DNA from: a virus
Virus record (IMG/VR): IMGVR_UViG_3300044626_001300
Location: 1-45,225 of that record
Direction: 5' to 3' (one strand)
DNA length: 45,225 bases
Position numbers and translations under genes: made by a program. The notes under the pieces were generated by a model that saw only the letters and a program-made list of their open reading frames with translations, had not been told where the DNA came from and did not search any database. Position 1 is the first letter of the stretch. Every line of letters begins with the position of its first letter. Positions 1-7,829 of the stretch are shown in pieces.

Positions 1-20
1 CACCATCAGGCTATCGAGAG

Positions 21-55
21 AAGGCTGGTGACTCTTTGCGGATCACCGGCCTTTT
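21..55 (+). terminator. Hairpin with T-run, probable intrinsic terminator
   Basis: An 11-bp stem (21-31 pairing with 43-53, including one G-U type pair) encloses an 11-nt loop and runs into TTTT at 52-55. It lies upstream of the first gene, so it probably ends a transcript entering from the left of the window. Confidence 0.6.
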
Positions 56-70
56 CCCGAGCCAACTTCA

Positions 71-131
71 CTCAGCATGTGGTATGCTGAGGCTGTTCGT
101 CAGCTCACAAAAGACCTGAGAGATCCTCAGG
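71..131 (+). other. Two short hairpins in the leader of the first virion gene
   Basis: CTCAGCAT (71-78) is the exact reverse complement of ATGCTGAG (84-91), with a 5-nt loop. CCTGAG (115-120) pairs with CTCAGG (126-131), also around 5 nt. They sit between the terminator and the start codon at 149. They may stabilise the leader or bind a protein; no function is visible. Confidence 0.4.
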
Positions 132-148
132 CAGAGAGAGAGAAAGCA

Positions 149-1627
149 ATGCCCAAGATCGTCGGAACCCGCGAGCGCGTTCATCAGCCGTCAAATCTGT
201 AGGGCGGCCTCCGCGAGTAATCGCGGATGGAAAATCGGGTGAATTAAACCGTTTCGTGATCCGACTTGCTCAAGGACGTCGACATTGCATGGCTGGCCGG
301 GATCATTGACGGGGAAGGCTGCTTCTCCATCAAGAGACCGATTCCCAAGAGGAAAACTCCTCACCGGAAAACCAGCTACCAAGTGTGGGTCGTCCTCTGC
401 AACACCTCCGAGTCAATGGTGAGGCGAGCAGAGAGCATCCTGAAAGACCTGGGAGTCGAGCATCAGCCGATTCGCAAAGTCTGGAAGGGTCAGAGAGCTA
501 CCAGGTGGCAGTTTTGGTTGCACGTCGCTAAGAAACACGACGTGCTCAGGTTGACGGAGGCACTTCTCCCTCACCTGACGGCAAAGAAGACCGAAGCCGA
601 GATTGTTCAGTGGTATCTCTCGAAGTCGTGTCAGGTGGCGCAGTATCGGACCACAGAACTGGATGCACTGGTTCTTGATTCGATGTCGGCTATCAAGCGA
701 AATGGCGGGGAAGCCCCTGCGGAGGTACAGAGCGTGCTCCGCGAGGTAATCCCGAGCCAAGCCAGACTTGGGCTCCCAAAAGGAGAGAGTCTGGAAGGCG
801 TAGAGACTAGATCGGTGAGTCCCAACGATAATCCGATCCACGAGTGCCCGACTTCCTCAGTCCATTGAGGAAGGTGATATAGTCCGACACTCCGGGGAAA
901 CCCGGAGAGCCAGCATAAACAGCTGGCGTAACTGAATGTCTACGATTCGCTCATCCGCGTGGATGGCTCCACCAACCTCCGCCAGACTCCGCAGAACGGC
1001 TTCGGCGCGATCTCCGCGCGCACGCAGCTCTTCAGCCGTCAGGCCTCGGACATCGCGGTGACGAACCTGGCGACGCCGGGCCAGTTCACCTCGGACCAGA
1101 CCTTCGTCACGCTCGCGATCCGCGTGTGGACGTATTTCCGCGTCAACTTCGAGGCGGAGATCCAGTCGGGCCAGCGTCTCCTGAGCCCGGAGAACCTGAC
1201 GGACCGCGTCGCGCGCGTCCACAAGCTCTACCACCAGTCGCAGAACCAGCTGTTCTTCGACTTCACGGCTGGCGACAAGCCGCAGATCCAGCACTTCACG
1301 GCGTACACGCCGTTCGCGGGCGGCCTTGACGGCTTCTTCGCGGACAGCCGCCTGCCCCGTGCGAACAACGGCGTTCCGACGAGCGGTGCGCTTATGCGCC
1401 TCGCCCGTCCGATCCTCATCCCGCCTCGTCAGGGCTTCCGCGTCTTCGCGACGATCTCGCCGATCGGCGAGCAGGTCGGCGCGTCGCTCACGGAGCAGCT
1501 GAACGGCCTCCGCGACGACAACAACGGCCCGTTCCCCATCTCGGGCGCGTCGGTCCAGGGCGCGGACAACATCGAGAAGGACATCAAGTACCTTATCGAT
1601 GGTATCCACTCCCGCGACGTTCTCTGA
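149..1627 (+). CDS. Putative virion protein, split by a group I intron (join 149-191, 939-1627)
   Basis: Exon 1 (149-191) starts with ATG after a purine-rich GAGAGAGAGAAAG stretch and encodes 14 residues plus one base. Exon 2 (939-1627) restores the frame, giving a 243-residue protein with a Phe at the junction. Without splicing, exon 2 would have to start at a GTG at 959 that has no ribosome site. The product is beta-rich, with many Phe, Arg and Pro residues and no signal peptide or membrane segment. I do not recognise the family. It leads a group of three similar-sized beta-rich genes, and phage introns usually sit in essential genes, so a capsid or other virion role is inferred. Confidence 0.75.
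192..938 (+). ncRNA. Group I self-splicing intron
   Basis: Splice sites are supported by pairing. P1 is formed by exon bases 188-191 (CCGT) with 204-207, with the conserved U-G pair at the 5' splice site after T191. P10 is formed by 939-943 (TCTAC) with 199-203. The intron ends in G938, as group I introns do. The P4-side signature AATCGGGTGAATT lies near 233-245. The catalytic-core signature GATATAGTCC is at 876-885, followed by a perfect P9 hairpin (890-896 with 901-907, GAAA loop) and a P9.1-like hairpin (909-914 with 922-927). The intron carries an endonuclease gene in its loop. Removing it restores the reading frame of the host gene exactly. Confidence 0.9.
266..868 (+). CDS. LAGLIDADG homing endonuclease, intron-encoded
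   Basis: This 200-residue protein carries one LAGLIDADG-type helix at residues 10-18 (LAGIIDGEG). Single-motif members of the family act as homodimers that cut intronless alleles so that the intron is copied in. The start is TTG at 266; no ATG lies upstream in frame. The gene sits entirely inside the group I intron and ends eight bases before the core segment at 876. Its base use is less GC-rich than that of the neighbouring virion genes, which fits acquisition as a mobile unit. The last ~60 residues are polar and poorly conserved in appearance. Confidence 0.9.
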   Translation: MLKDVDIAWLAGIIDGEGCFSIKRPIPKRKTPHRKTSYQVWVVLCNTSESMVRRAESILKDLGVEHQPIRKVWKGQRATRWQFWLHVAKKHDVLRLTEALLPHLTAKKTEAEIVQWYLSKSCQVAQYRTTELDALVLDSMSAIKRNGGEAPAEVQSVLREVIPSQARLGLPKGESLEGVETRSVSPNDNPIHECPTSSVH

Positions 1628-1684
1628 TGGTTCTTGCTGGCTTTAGGGTCAGCATAGCCTAGGTCTCGGGGCGAGGCAACTCGC

Positions 1685-1760
1685 CCCGCGATCTCTGCCT
1701 CGAACCCCCGTCCGTTAGCTGCCCCGCATGCGGGCGGGGGTTCGGTGTAGAGATCGCGGG
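1685..1760 (+). other. Large hairpin between the first two virion genes
   Basis: Three nested inverted repeats share one axis. Positions 1685-1696 pair perfectly with 1749-1760 (12 bp), 1701-1710 with 1735-1744 (10 bp), and 1723-1734 is a GC-rich palindrome. The total span is 76 nt in a 234-nt gap with no gene. No T-run follows, so it may be a Rho-independent barrier, an RNA-processing site or an mRNA-stabilising structure rather than a classical terminator. Confidence 0.7.
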
Positions 1761-1861
1761 TAGTCCGCGAACCACCTGCACAGGTTTGCTGTGCGGCATG
1801 CACACGCAAAGGAACCCCGGCGAGAAGTTGGGGAACTGATGCTGTGCCAAGGAGATAGCGC

Positions 1862-2749
1862 ATGTCCGACGATATTCCGCTCAATGTTCCGCCTCAGGTC
1901 GCGTCGTTTCTTCGCAACCTGAACGACAAGCAGGCTCGCCAGCAGTCGCAGTTCGAGGCGCTCGCGAAGGCGTACCGCGAACTCCGCACGCGCTCGGAAG
2001 GCGACAAGCTGGAGATTCAGCGCCTGGGCGAGTGGGTTCGTAAGGCCGCCAGCCGCATCCGCTACATCGAGGACATCCCGGGCAAGCGCGTGCCCTACAC
2101 GATGAACTTCGAGGTCAGCATCCCGTCGGTCGCGAACGCCTCGAACCCGGTCGGCGCCCGCATCCGCGCCCAGCAGCAGGTCTCGATGGACGGCCCCTTT
2201 GTCGGCACGATGCTGATGGGCGCCTTCCGCATGCAGACGTTCAGCCTGGGTCCGGTTGAAGAGTACCCCAACCTCCCGCCCCTTGGCGAAGAGGTGCTCA
2301 CGCCTCTCACCGGCCGCTTCCGCCCCGTCGCCTCGACGGCCGACGCCTTCCAGGGCGCGTACATCGGCCCCGGTGCGGGCGCTGCTGCTACTGACGTCAA
2401 CACGTTCCGACCCGGCGAGATTGACTTCCTCTGGGAGTACGCCGACGAGGGCACGGACCGCGAGCGGCAGAACCAGATCCCGACCCCGAGCCGGTATCTC
2501 TTCAGCGAGAACGACCGTCCGTTCTACCTCGCCGTGAGCGATTTCTTCGAGCGCGGCTCGACCATCGCGTTCTACCTCACGCTGCTCCGCTCGGTCGGCC
2601 TCGCCGAGGTGAACTTCAGCAGCGGCTGGAACGGCATCACCGAGTCCCCGATCGCCCCTGTCGATCGCGTGCTCCTCGCGCTCGGTGGCACCGTTACGCT
2701 GTCGATCCACGGATACAAGATCCTCCAGGCGCAGTCTCCGGCCGTCTGA
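1862..2749 (+). CDS. Putative virion protein with N-terminal coiled coil
   Basis: A 295-residue product starts at an ATG preceded by AAGGAG. Residues ~15-65 are rich in Gln, Glu, Lys and Arg and look like an amphipathic helix or coiled coil. The remaining ~230 residues are beta-rich with many Phe, Gly and Pro residues and no membrane segment. It follows the intron-split gene after a large hairpin and precedes another beta-rich gene, which together look like a structural cluster. I do not recognise the family. A capsid or vertex protein is the best guess from composition and context. Confidence 0.7.
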   Translation: MSDDIPLNVPPQVASFLRNLNDKQARQQSQFEALAKAYRELRTRSEGDKLEIQRLGEWVRKAASRIRYIEDIPGKRVPYTMNFEVSIPSVANASNPVGARIRAQQQVSMDGPFVGTMLMGAFRMQTFSLGPVEEYPNLPPLGEEVLTPLTGRFRPVASTADAFQGAYIGPGAGAAATDVNTFRPGEIDFLWEYADEGTDRERQNQIPTPSRYLFSENDRPFYLAVSDFFERGSTIAFYLTLLRSVGLAEVNFSSGWNGITESPIAPVDRVLLALGGTVTLSIHGYKILQAQSPAV

Positions 2750-2755
2750 TAGGCT
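2750..2755 (+). promoter_or_regulatory. TANNNT -10-like element close to a start codon
   Basis: TAGGCT lies 6 nt before the ATG at 2762 and overlaps the stop of the previous gene. No good -35 hexamer is visible. It resembles TAGCCT with the same spacing at 3607, so it may drive a leaderless transcript. Confidence 0.35.
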
Positions 2756-2761
2756 GGCCGA

Positions 2762-3427
2762 ATGGACACTCGCTCCCAGCCTGGGTCACCACTCCCACAG
2801 GGGAGCCCAGATGCGCACGCAACCAACGTGCGCGTCACGCAGGGCTTCTTTGCCCAACTGCCGCCAAATGCGATTGCCTATTTCAATAGGCAGTACATCT
2901 CGGAGTACCCGCGACCGATTCAGGTCGGTCCGGGGACGGCGTATCCGCGCAACGTGCCGATCCTTGACCTGACAGTGCCTGTCGGCAGCGTCATCGTCAT
3001 TCGCGACGGCATCTTCACGGCGTACCAGCAGAACGGCCTCGACATCAACGACACCGTGCCTGTCGACAACAGGCGTCTGCTCACGTACGTCGCGTTCGGG
3101 CTGGAGATCAATGGCAAGGGCCAGACCGACAGCCAGAACAACGTCTACGGCACGGGCGGCCTGCTCGCGCGCGAGGCAGCTGGCGGCAACGTCACCGTCG
3201 GTCCGGGCGCACAAGTCCCCTCAACGGTAAAGGTCTATGGCGGCAGTATCATCTCGGGTCCGCCCGGGACGTTCGCGCTCTACGCCATGCCGCAGCAGCG
3301 CATTCGCGCGTCTGCGTGGATCGTTCGGCCGCCGCCGTTTGAGATCCGTCGGTTCGGCTTTGACATGAGCGGCTTCCTGCTCTCGAAGGTCGGATTCGAG
3401 CGCTTCAAGCTCGGGTTCAATTACTGA
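2762..3427 (+). CDS. Putative virion protein, beta-rich
   Basis: This 221-residue protein begins 12 nt after the previous stop. The first ~20 residues are Ser/Pro/Gln-rich and probably disordered. The rest alternates hydrophobic and polar residues with many Val, Gly and Tyr, and ends in a Phe/Gly-rich tail. No enzymatic motif, signal peptide or membrane segment is seen. Size and composition match the two genes before it, and the three probably form one virion module. The family is not recognised. Confidence 0.7.
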   Translation: MDTRSQPGSPLPQGSPDAHATNVRVTQGFFAQLPPNAIAYFNRQYISEYPRPIQVGPGTAYPRNVPILDLTVPVGSVIVIRDGIFTAYQQNGLDINDTVPVDNRRLLTYVAFGLEINGKGQTDSQNNVYGTGGLLAREAAGGNVTVGPGAQVPSTVKVYGGSIISGPPGTFALYAMPQQRIRASAWIVRPPPFEIRRFGFDMSGFLLSKVGFERFKLGFNY

Positions 3428-3440
3428 GGAGAACGTCCAT

Positions 3441-3574
3441 TACGCAAAGAGCCCAGGAGGGTGACTGTCGGCGGGGAGTCGAGACTCGGAAATAAATCCG
3501 CATATCGACAGGGCGGCCCGGCTTTCACGTACGAGTGGCCCCTTCGGCGCTCACCCTCGTGGGCTCTTTGCGTA
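3441..3574 (+). ncRNA. Candidate structured RNA bounded by a long inverted repeat
   Basis: A perfect 15-bp stem joins 3441-3455 and 3560-3574, and is continued by 7 bp (3458-3464 with 3551-3557). Inside, 3465-3474 pairs with 3498-3511 (two stacked helices, CTGTCG/CGACAG and GCGG/CCGC) and caps a small GAGTC/GACTC hairpin. A second arm can form between GGCC at 3515-3518 and GGCC at 3537-3540. No ORF is present. The element follows the virion genes and ends just before a promoter at 3584. It could be a processed 3'-end structure, a terminator or a stable small RNA. Confidence 0.55.
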
Positions 3575-3583
3575 GCCTCAACC

Positions 3584-3612
3584 TTGCGGTTGTCTGACAC
3601 TTCAGGTAGCCT
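3584..3612 (+). promoter_or_regulatory. Promoter with TGTCTGACA operator-like palindrome, leaderless gene
   Basis: TTGCGG (3584-3589) and TAGCCT (3607-3612) are separated by 17 nt. The spacer contains the palindrome TGTCTGACA at 3591-3599. The ATG of the next gene (3619) lies 6 nt after the -10 element, at the expected start of transcription. The promoter at 11527 has the same layout. Confidence 0.65.
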
Positions 3613-3618
3613 CGCCGG

Positions 3619-4623
3619 ATGACACGGGGCAACCTTCTTCAAAAATCAGACATCCAAAAACAGACTCGACGGAACGTGCTGGCGCTGTCGTACAACGGCA
3701 AGGTGAAGGCACGCGTCGCGAGGCTGCACGGGCACGACGAGAACACGTTCTTCGTCGTGAACACCAACGCGATCCCCATCCCGGACGAGATCGAAGAGCT
3801 TGCGCAGCAGGCGGGCACCACCCTCGCGGGCAGCCCAACCGAGGACTCGTTCCGCAGGCTCGTTGCCGAAGCGATCATCGCGGAGGCAATCGAGCACGCG
3901 CCGGAGCACCTCTTCGAGATCACGGGGACCGCTTTTTCCTGGCCCGACTCGACTCTAGTCTCCCTGGAGAGAGACACCCGCGAACGCGAGGAGCGCGTAG
4001 AGAGCCTGATCCGCGAAATCCGGCTGAGGCTGCGAGCCAAGCTGTCCGAGCGCATCCCTGTGTTTGACTGGGTGCCGCCCAGCATGGACTACACGACGCC
4101 ATCGCAGGAACCTGCCGCGTCCGGGGCGACAAAGGCTTCCGCGAAGTCGGCCACCGCCGAGTCGCCAGCGGCTTCGGTCGAGCCTGAGCCAGAACTCGAC
4201 TTCTCGGTACGCGACGAGGCCCTCCGGCCAAGCGATGCCGTGATCTCCAAGATCCGCGAGGCCGTCAAGGCCATCCGCGAGAAGGATGTCCCGCAGCGAC
4301 TCCCCGCCGGAGCGCGCAAGGTCGTCGAGGCTGCGGCGCCAGGCATTCTTATCTGGTACGGAGGCCGAGCCATTCCGTGCCCTTCCCTTGGCGATGCCCT
4401 GACCGCTGGCCGAGCGCATGCGCTGAAAAAGTCAGCGACTGCCCAGAACTCACAGGATACCGTAGTCATCGACTGGGACGGAGAGCAGCCGGTGCTCGTC
4501 AGGCGGTTCAAGCCGGGGTCCGGTGCTACCACGTACCGCTGCGAGGACTTCGTGAAGCCTACCAAGAGCGAAGCGCATGAGGAGATGCCAGAGCAGGCGT
4601 CGCCTGCTGAGGTGACGCCATGA
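3619..4623 (+). CDS. Hypothetical protein, first gene of the long (+) operon
   Basis: The product has 334 residues. Residues 1-165 look folded and include a charged helical stretch (~115-140). Residues ~165-200 are an Ala/Ser/Glu/Pro linker. A second small domain of ~100 residues follows, with a basic helix and a Tyr/Trp-containing beta region. No known motif is recognised. Its start codon sits 6 nt from a -10 element, so the mRNA is probably leaderless. Its stop overlaps the next start (ATGA), which implies coupled translation with the ART-like protein that follows. Confidence 0.75.
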   Translation: MTRGNLLQKSDIQKQTRRNVLALSYNGKVKARVARLHGHDENTFFVVNTNAIPIPDEIEELAQQAGTTLAGSPTEDSFRRLVAEAIIAEAIEHAPEHLFEITGTAFSWPDSTLVSLERDTREREERVESLIREIRLRLRAKLSERIPVFDWVPPSMDYTTPSQEPAASGATKASAKSATAESPAASVEPEPELDFSVRDEALRPSDAVISKIREAVKAIREKDVPQRLPAGARKVVEAAAPGILIWYGGRAIPCPSLGDALTAGRAHALKKSATAQNSQDTVVIDWDGEQPVLVRRFKPGSGATTYRCEDFVKPTKSEAHEEMPEQASPAEVTP

Positions 4624-5540
4624 CGCGTGACCCTAAGCGCAACCCGCTGGCCGCCAAGCCGCCAGAGAGCTACCACCGACTCCGAAACGAAAGCGGATTT
4701 CGTAAGGTGCTTGGCCGCGCTCCGACCCCTGAGGACTACCAAGGGATTCACACCACGGATAGCAAGGCCGTCGCTGCCGCCTACGCTATTTCCGCGTGGA
4801 CCTTGCGTGGACAAGACCCCGACGATTTCCCTGTGGTCATACGCCTCGACACGACGGGCATTGCTCCGCTACCCGATGTCGATGCAATGCTGAGCGGTAG
4901 AGACCTCTACGACTCCATTCTCGGCGAGGTGCAGGCCGCGCTTAGTCGCGGCGAGAGCGCCGCGCAGATCGAAGAGGACTTCGAAGAGTTCACGCTGGAG
5001 CCAGAGGTGGTCGGTCTCATCGGCACCGATCCTGCTGCCGTGATCTTCGACGAAGTGCAGATGTATCCAGGCAATCCGATCTCGCTGCTCTTGGAGTACG
5101 GGACCGGCACGGACCCCGTTCAGCGCTTCGCGACCACGGGCGAAGTCCCACCGGCGGCCCTGAGCGAGGTCGTGCGACAGCGCCGGTACATGCGCGACTT
5201 CGATCTCGACCGCGTCGCTGGCATCGACGCTGTGCAGCCGTGGTGGCCCGAAATCGTGAACGAGGACGACGAAGGCGACATCGAGAAGATCCGTGATGCG
5301 GGGTGGGATGCTATTACGTTTGACGACGCCGCCAGCGGAACCATCCGACCCAAGCTGAAGACTATCCACGGGAGCCCACGAGGCGGCGAATCCGACTATC
5401 ACGGCACGACTGCCGCGATGGTGCGCGCGGCTTTTCCTGGAATTCGGCTCGGTCGAGGCTACCGATGGCAACCGCTTGACAGCATCAGGGTCAAGATGCG
5501 AGGCGCAGAGGTCAACGAAGACGACGAGGAGGACGCCTGA
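4620..5540 (+). CDS. ADP-ribosyltransferase-like protein (divergent)
   Basis: This 306-residue protein has the order of motifs seen in small phage ART-fold proteins. YHRL is at residues 18-21, at the place of the usual YHGT. IHTTD followed by Ala-rich AAAYA comes ~25 residues later, then a VVIRLD strand. A GWDAITF segment near the C-terminal part matches the GYDGI element of the other two ART-like genes here. The Arg in place of Gly after YH makes activity uncertain. Residues 85-230 carry an acidic insertion and the end is very acidic. It overlaps the genes on both sides by 4 and 1 nt. Confidence 0.5.
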   Translation: MTRDPKRNPLAAKPPESYHRLRNESGFRKVLGRAPTPEDYQGIHTTDSKAVAAAYAISAWTLRGQDPDDFPVVIRLDTTGIAPLPDVDAMLSGRDLYDSILGEVQAALSRGESAAQIEEDFEEFTLEPEVVGLIGTDPAAVIFDEVQMYPGNPISLLLEYGTGTDPVQRFATTGEVPPAALSEVVRQRRYMRDFDLDRVAGIDAVQPWWPEIVNEDDEGDIEKIRDAGWDAITFDDAASGTIRPKLKTIHGSPRGGESDYHGTTAAMVRAAFPGIRLGRGYRWQPLDSIRVKMRGAEVNEDDEEDA

Positions 5541-6175
5541 TGCCGCCGCGCAAGACGCCGGGGCAGGCGTTCATGGACTCGCTGCTGGAGATGGGGATCG
5601 ACTCGCTGCGAGAGACGATCCAGACGGCGTTCTCTGCCGAGCAGATGTTCCAGCCGCAGCCTTCGCACTTGCCACGATTCAACTGCAACGCGCCCGGGTG
5701 TCAGGCAACCACCCAGAGCGCGTGCATGAGTTGCAAGCGCCCGTACTGCGCGAGGCACTCCGAGTGGCGCCGCGCCGACGGGTTTGTGATCTGCCACCGC
5801 TGCTTCCAATTCCTGTGGGCATCCGGCAAGGAAGCTGCTCACAGGGGATCATGGGACGCCTTTCAGCGCGCGAACGGACAGTACGCACGAGGCCCGATGC
5901 CACCGCCGGTGCAACCGGGGCCGCCTCCGCCTCCGCCTCCTCCTCCTCCGCAGCAGGCAGCGCCTCGTTCGCGCGAGCAGGCTCCGTGGGAGGTGCTCGG
6001 CATCGAGCCAGACGCCACGGAAGAGCAGATCAAGAAGGCGTACAGGTCGGTTGCAGCGCGCTGTCACCCCGATGCAGTCCCCGCGGAGGAGCGCGATGCG
6101 GCAAAAGAAGCCTTCATCCGCGCATCGACAGCCTATGACGCTATGCTATCTGCGCTGAAGGCGTCACAAAGGTAG
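5540..6175 (+). CDS. Zinc-finger plus J-domain (DnaJ-like) co-chaperone
   Basis: The 211-residue product has three parts. A Cys/His-rich zinc-binding domain spans ~48-90 (paired Cys at 49/54, 62/65, 70/73 region and 85/88). A proline run occupies ~120-137. A C-terminal J domain spans ~149-205 with the diagnostic HPD at 176-178. J domains stimulate Hsp70 ATPase activity, so this protein may recruit host DnaK to virion assembly or replication. The J domain at the C-terminus, behind a zinc finger, is the reverse of DnaJ itself. It starts with a TGATG overlap on the ART-like gene. Confidence 0.85.
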   Translation: MPPRKTPGQAFMDSLLEMGIDSLRETIQTAFSAEQMFQPQPSHLPRFNCNAPGCQATTQSACMSCKRPYCARHSEWRRADGFVICHRCFQFLWASGKEAAHRGSWDAFQRANGQYARGPMPPPVQPGPPPPPPPPPPQQAAPRSREQAPWEVLGIEPDATEEQIKKAYRSVAARCHPDAVPAEERDAAKEAFIRASTAYDAMLSALKASQR

Positions 6176-6181
6176 AGACCT

Positions 6182-6847
6182 ATGCCGAAGACCTCCAATC
6201 TGCGCGCTCAAGTGCTGAACGTTCAGCGCGCTGGCGACAAGAGCTTCACGATCACGGTCTCTGTCTGGGAGGCTCCAGGCAGCCCCGATTCTTCGAGCGC
6301 GGTTCGCTTCCAGTTTCAGTCGCACAAGAATCCGGCTCTGTGGTGGCGCCTGTCCATGACATCGGCGCGCAAAGGCAGCGCCATGACCAGGGACGCCGCC
6401 AAGTACACGAACTCGATGTACAACAAGGCGCAGCGCGCCGCGACCGACGCGATGAACGACTTCATCGTATCCGAGAGCGACAAGCGAACCGGCGCTGCCG
6501 CAGGCCGCAAGCTCAGCCCCAATCTCTCCACCATGCCACTTCGACACATCAAGCACGGCGCGGTGCCCAGCAGGGCCGAGTTCATGACGTACGCGGAGGG
6601 TCGTTTCGACGATCCTTTCCGCTACTACATGAAGCTAGATGCGCCCGAAGCGACAACCATCGAACGAGCGGCAGACGTTGCGGATGTCATGCTGCTCGAT
6701 CGAAGCGGCATGATTGCAATTGCAAGCCTGGGAGACATGTACCAGCTGATCTGCGGCCTTTGCTTTCTTGGGCAAGAGCGCGGAAACAAGAACGCCATGC
6801 TACTCGCGGCGTCTCTTCTCGGCGCAGCGGGATTCCACTGGACCTGA
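6182..6847 (+). CDS. Hypothetical protein
   Basis: A 221-residue protein starting 6 nt after the J-domain gene. The first ~60 residues are beta-rich, the middle is basic and polar, and the last ~45 residues contain two moderately hydrophobic helices (around MIAIASLGDMYQLICG and AMLLAASLLGAAG) that may contact a membrane. No family is recognised. Operon position suggests a virion or assembly role. Confidence 0.65.
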   Translation: MPKTSNLRAQVLNVQRAGDKSFTITVSVWEAPGSPDSSSAVRFQFQSHKNPALWWRLSMTSARKGSAMTRDAAKYTNSMYNKAQRAATDAMNDFIVSESDKRTGAAAGRKLSPNLSTMPLRHIKHGAVPSRAEFMTYAEGRFDDPFRYYMKLDAPEATTIERAADVADVMLLDRSGMIAIASLGDMYQLICGLCFLGQERGNKNAMLLAASLLGAAGFHWT

Positions 6848-6848
6848 C

Positions 6849-7622
6849 ATGGCCAGGCCGCGAACAAGCCGAGTCCCTGAGGGGCCGCGAAGGGCTCCCC
6901 TCCGCTATGTCAGCCCAGAGGAGCAGAAGCTGTCCGGGTACGGGCGCGACGTCTGTCATCTTCTCGTCGGCATGGCGCTCAAACAGGACGTGAGCGACCT
7001 GACTGCCAAGCTTCAGGCAAAGGCTGAGCGACTTCAACGCCAGGGGATCAGCAAGGAGCGCATCGAGGCCACGATCCAAAAGGCCGAGGATGACATGGCC
7101 CCTCACCTGAAGAAGCTCACTGGCATTGACGTTCGCAGGCAGCCCAGGCTGTTTGAAAATCCCACGAAGATCCAGCTAACCAAAAACAAGTTCGCGCTGG
7201 TCGATCCCAAAGACCACGACAAGCTCAGCAAATACTCTTGGTACTGCGGGTTTCGAGGGTACGCGATGCGATCGAAGATCATGCCGGACGGCAGCCGCAA
7301 GACCGTCTCGATGCACCGCGAGATCCTTGGCGCCAAGTCAAACGAAGAGGTCGATCACATCAACGGCAATCGACTCGACAACCGCCGCTCCAACCTGCGC
7401 GTGATCGATCGCAGCGCCAACCTTCACAATCGCGGCGCGTATGGGCCGTCCGGCGTGAAGGGCGTGTCGTGGGACAAGCGAAAGAAGGCGTGGCGCGCTG
7501 AGATCGGAAAGAACGGTAAGCGCGCGTGGCTCGGGTATCATCCGACGAAGCAGTCGGCAGAGGTCGCCTACCGAAAAGCCTCCAAGAAGCTGTACACCGG
7601 AAAGCAGAGCGCGGCCCGATGA
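6849..7622 (+). CDS. HNH-AP2 homing endonuclease fused to a phage-protein N-terminus
   Basis: The 257-residue product has two unlike halves. Residues 1-95 are a charged helical region with an RTSR motif at 5-8 and no nuclease features. Residues ~100-195 match the HNH homing endonucleases of phages, with the MHRE segment (155-158), VDHINGN (168-174) and an Asn-rich finish. Residues ~200-240 form an AP2-like DNA-binding domain. These enzymes nick or cut DNA at a specific site to spread themselves. Here the nuclease seems to have landed in, or fused to, a resident gene. The start ATG is 1 nt after the previous stop and the stop overlaps the next ATG. Confidence 0.85.
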   Translation: MARPRTSRVPEGPRRAPLRYVSPEEQKLSGYGRDVCHLLVGMALKQDVSDLTAKLQAKAERLQRQGISKERIEATIQKAEDDMAPHLKKLTGIDVRRQPRLFENPTKIQLTKNKFALVDPKDHDKLSKYSWYCGFRGYAMRSKIMPDGSRKTVSMHREILGAKSNEEVDHINGNRLDNRRSNLRVIDRSANLHNRGAYGPSGVKGVSWDKRKKAWRAEIGKNGKRAWLGYHPTKQSAEVAYRKASKKLYTGKQSAAR

Positions 7623-7822
7623 CCCGAGCCTCACACCCCAACGCGCAGCCTGATCAGATCTGTGTCGAACGCGATCGGATCGTGTGGCTTCTTCCGCGCG
7701 CCGCTGGTGTGATCCGAGAGCTTCAGACCATGCGCGGCCCGAAGATGTCGGTGCCGATTGTGCCAGGAGTGGGATTGATGGTGATCCTGCCTCCGTACGA
7801 CAGTCGATATTTCAAGGAGTAG
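7619..7822 (+). CDS. Hypothetical 67-residue protein
   Basis: A small protein coupled to the HNH gene by an ATGA overlap. It has a Gln/Asp N-terminus and a hydrophobic, Pro/Val-rich second half, without a clear membrane segment. It might be the remains or partner of the gene invaded by the HNH endonuclease. No family is recognised. Confidence 0.55.
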   Translation: MTRASHPNAQPDQICVERDRIVWLLPRAAGVIRELQTMRGPKMSVPIVPGVGLMVILPPYDSRYFKE

Positions 7823-7829
7823 ACAGGTC

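Noticed and set aside
857-1609. 250-codon (-) ORF opposite the intron-split gene
   Set aside because: Arg/Ala/Glu/Asp-only composition, crosses the intron boundary and has no ribosome site.
1715-2710. 331-codon (-) ORF opposite the second virion gene
   Set aside because: Composition is extreme in Arg/Glu/Val as in GC-driven shadow frames; no ribosome site and it crosses a hairpin.
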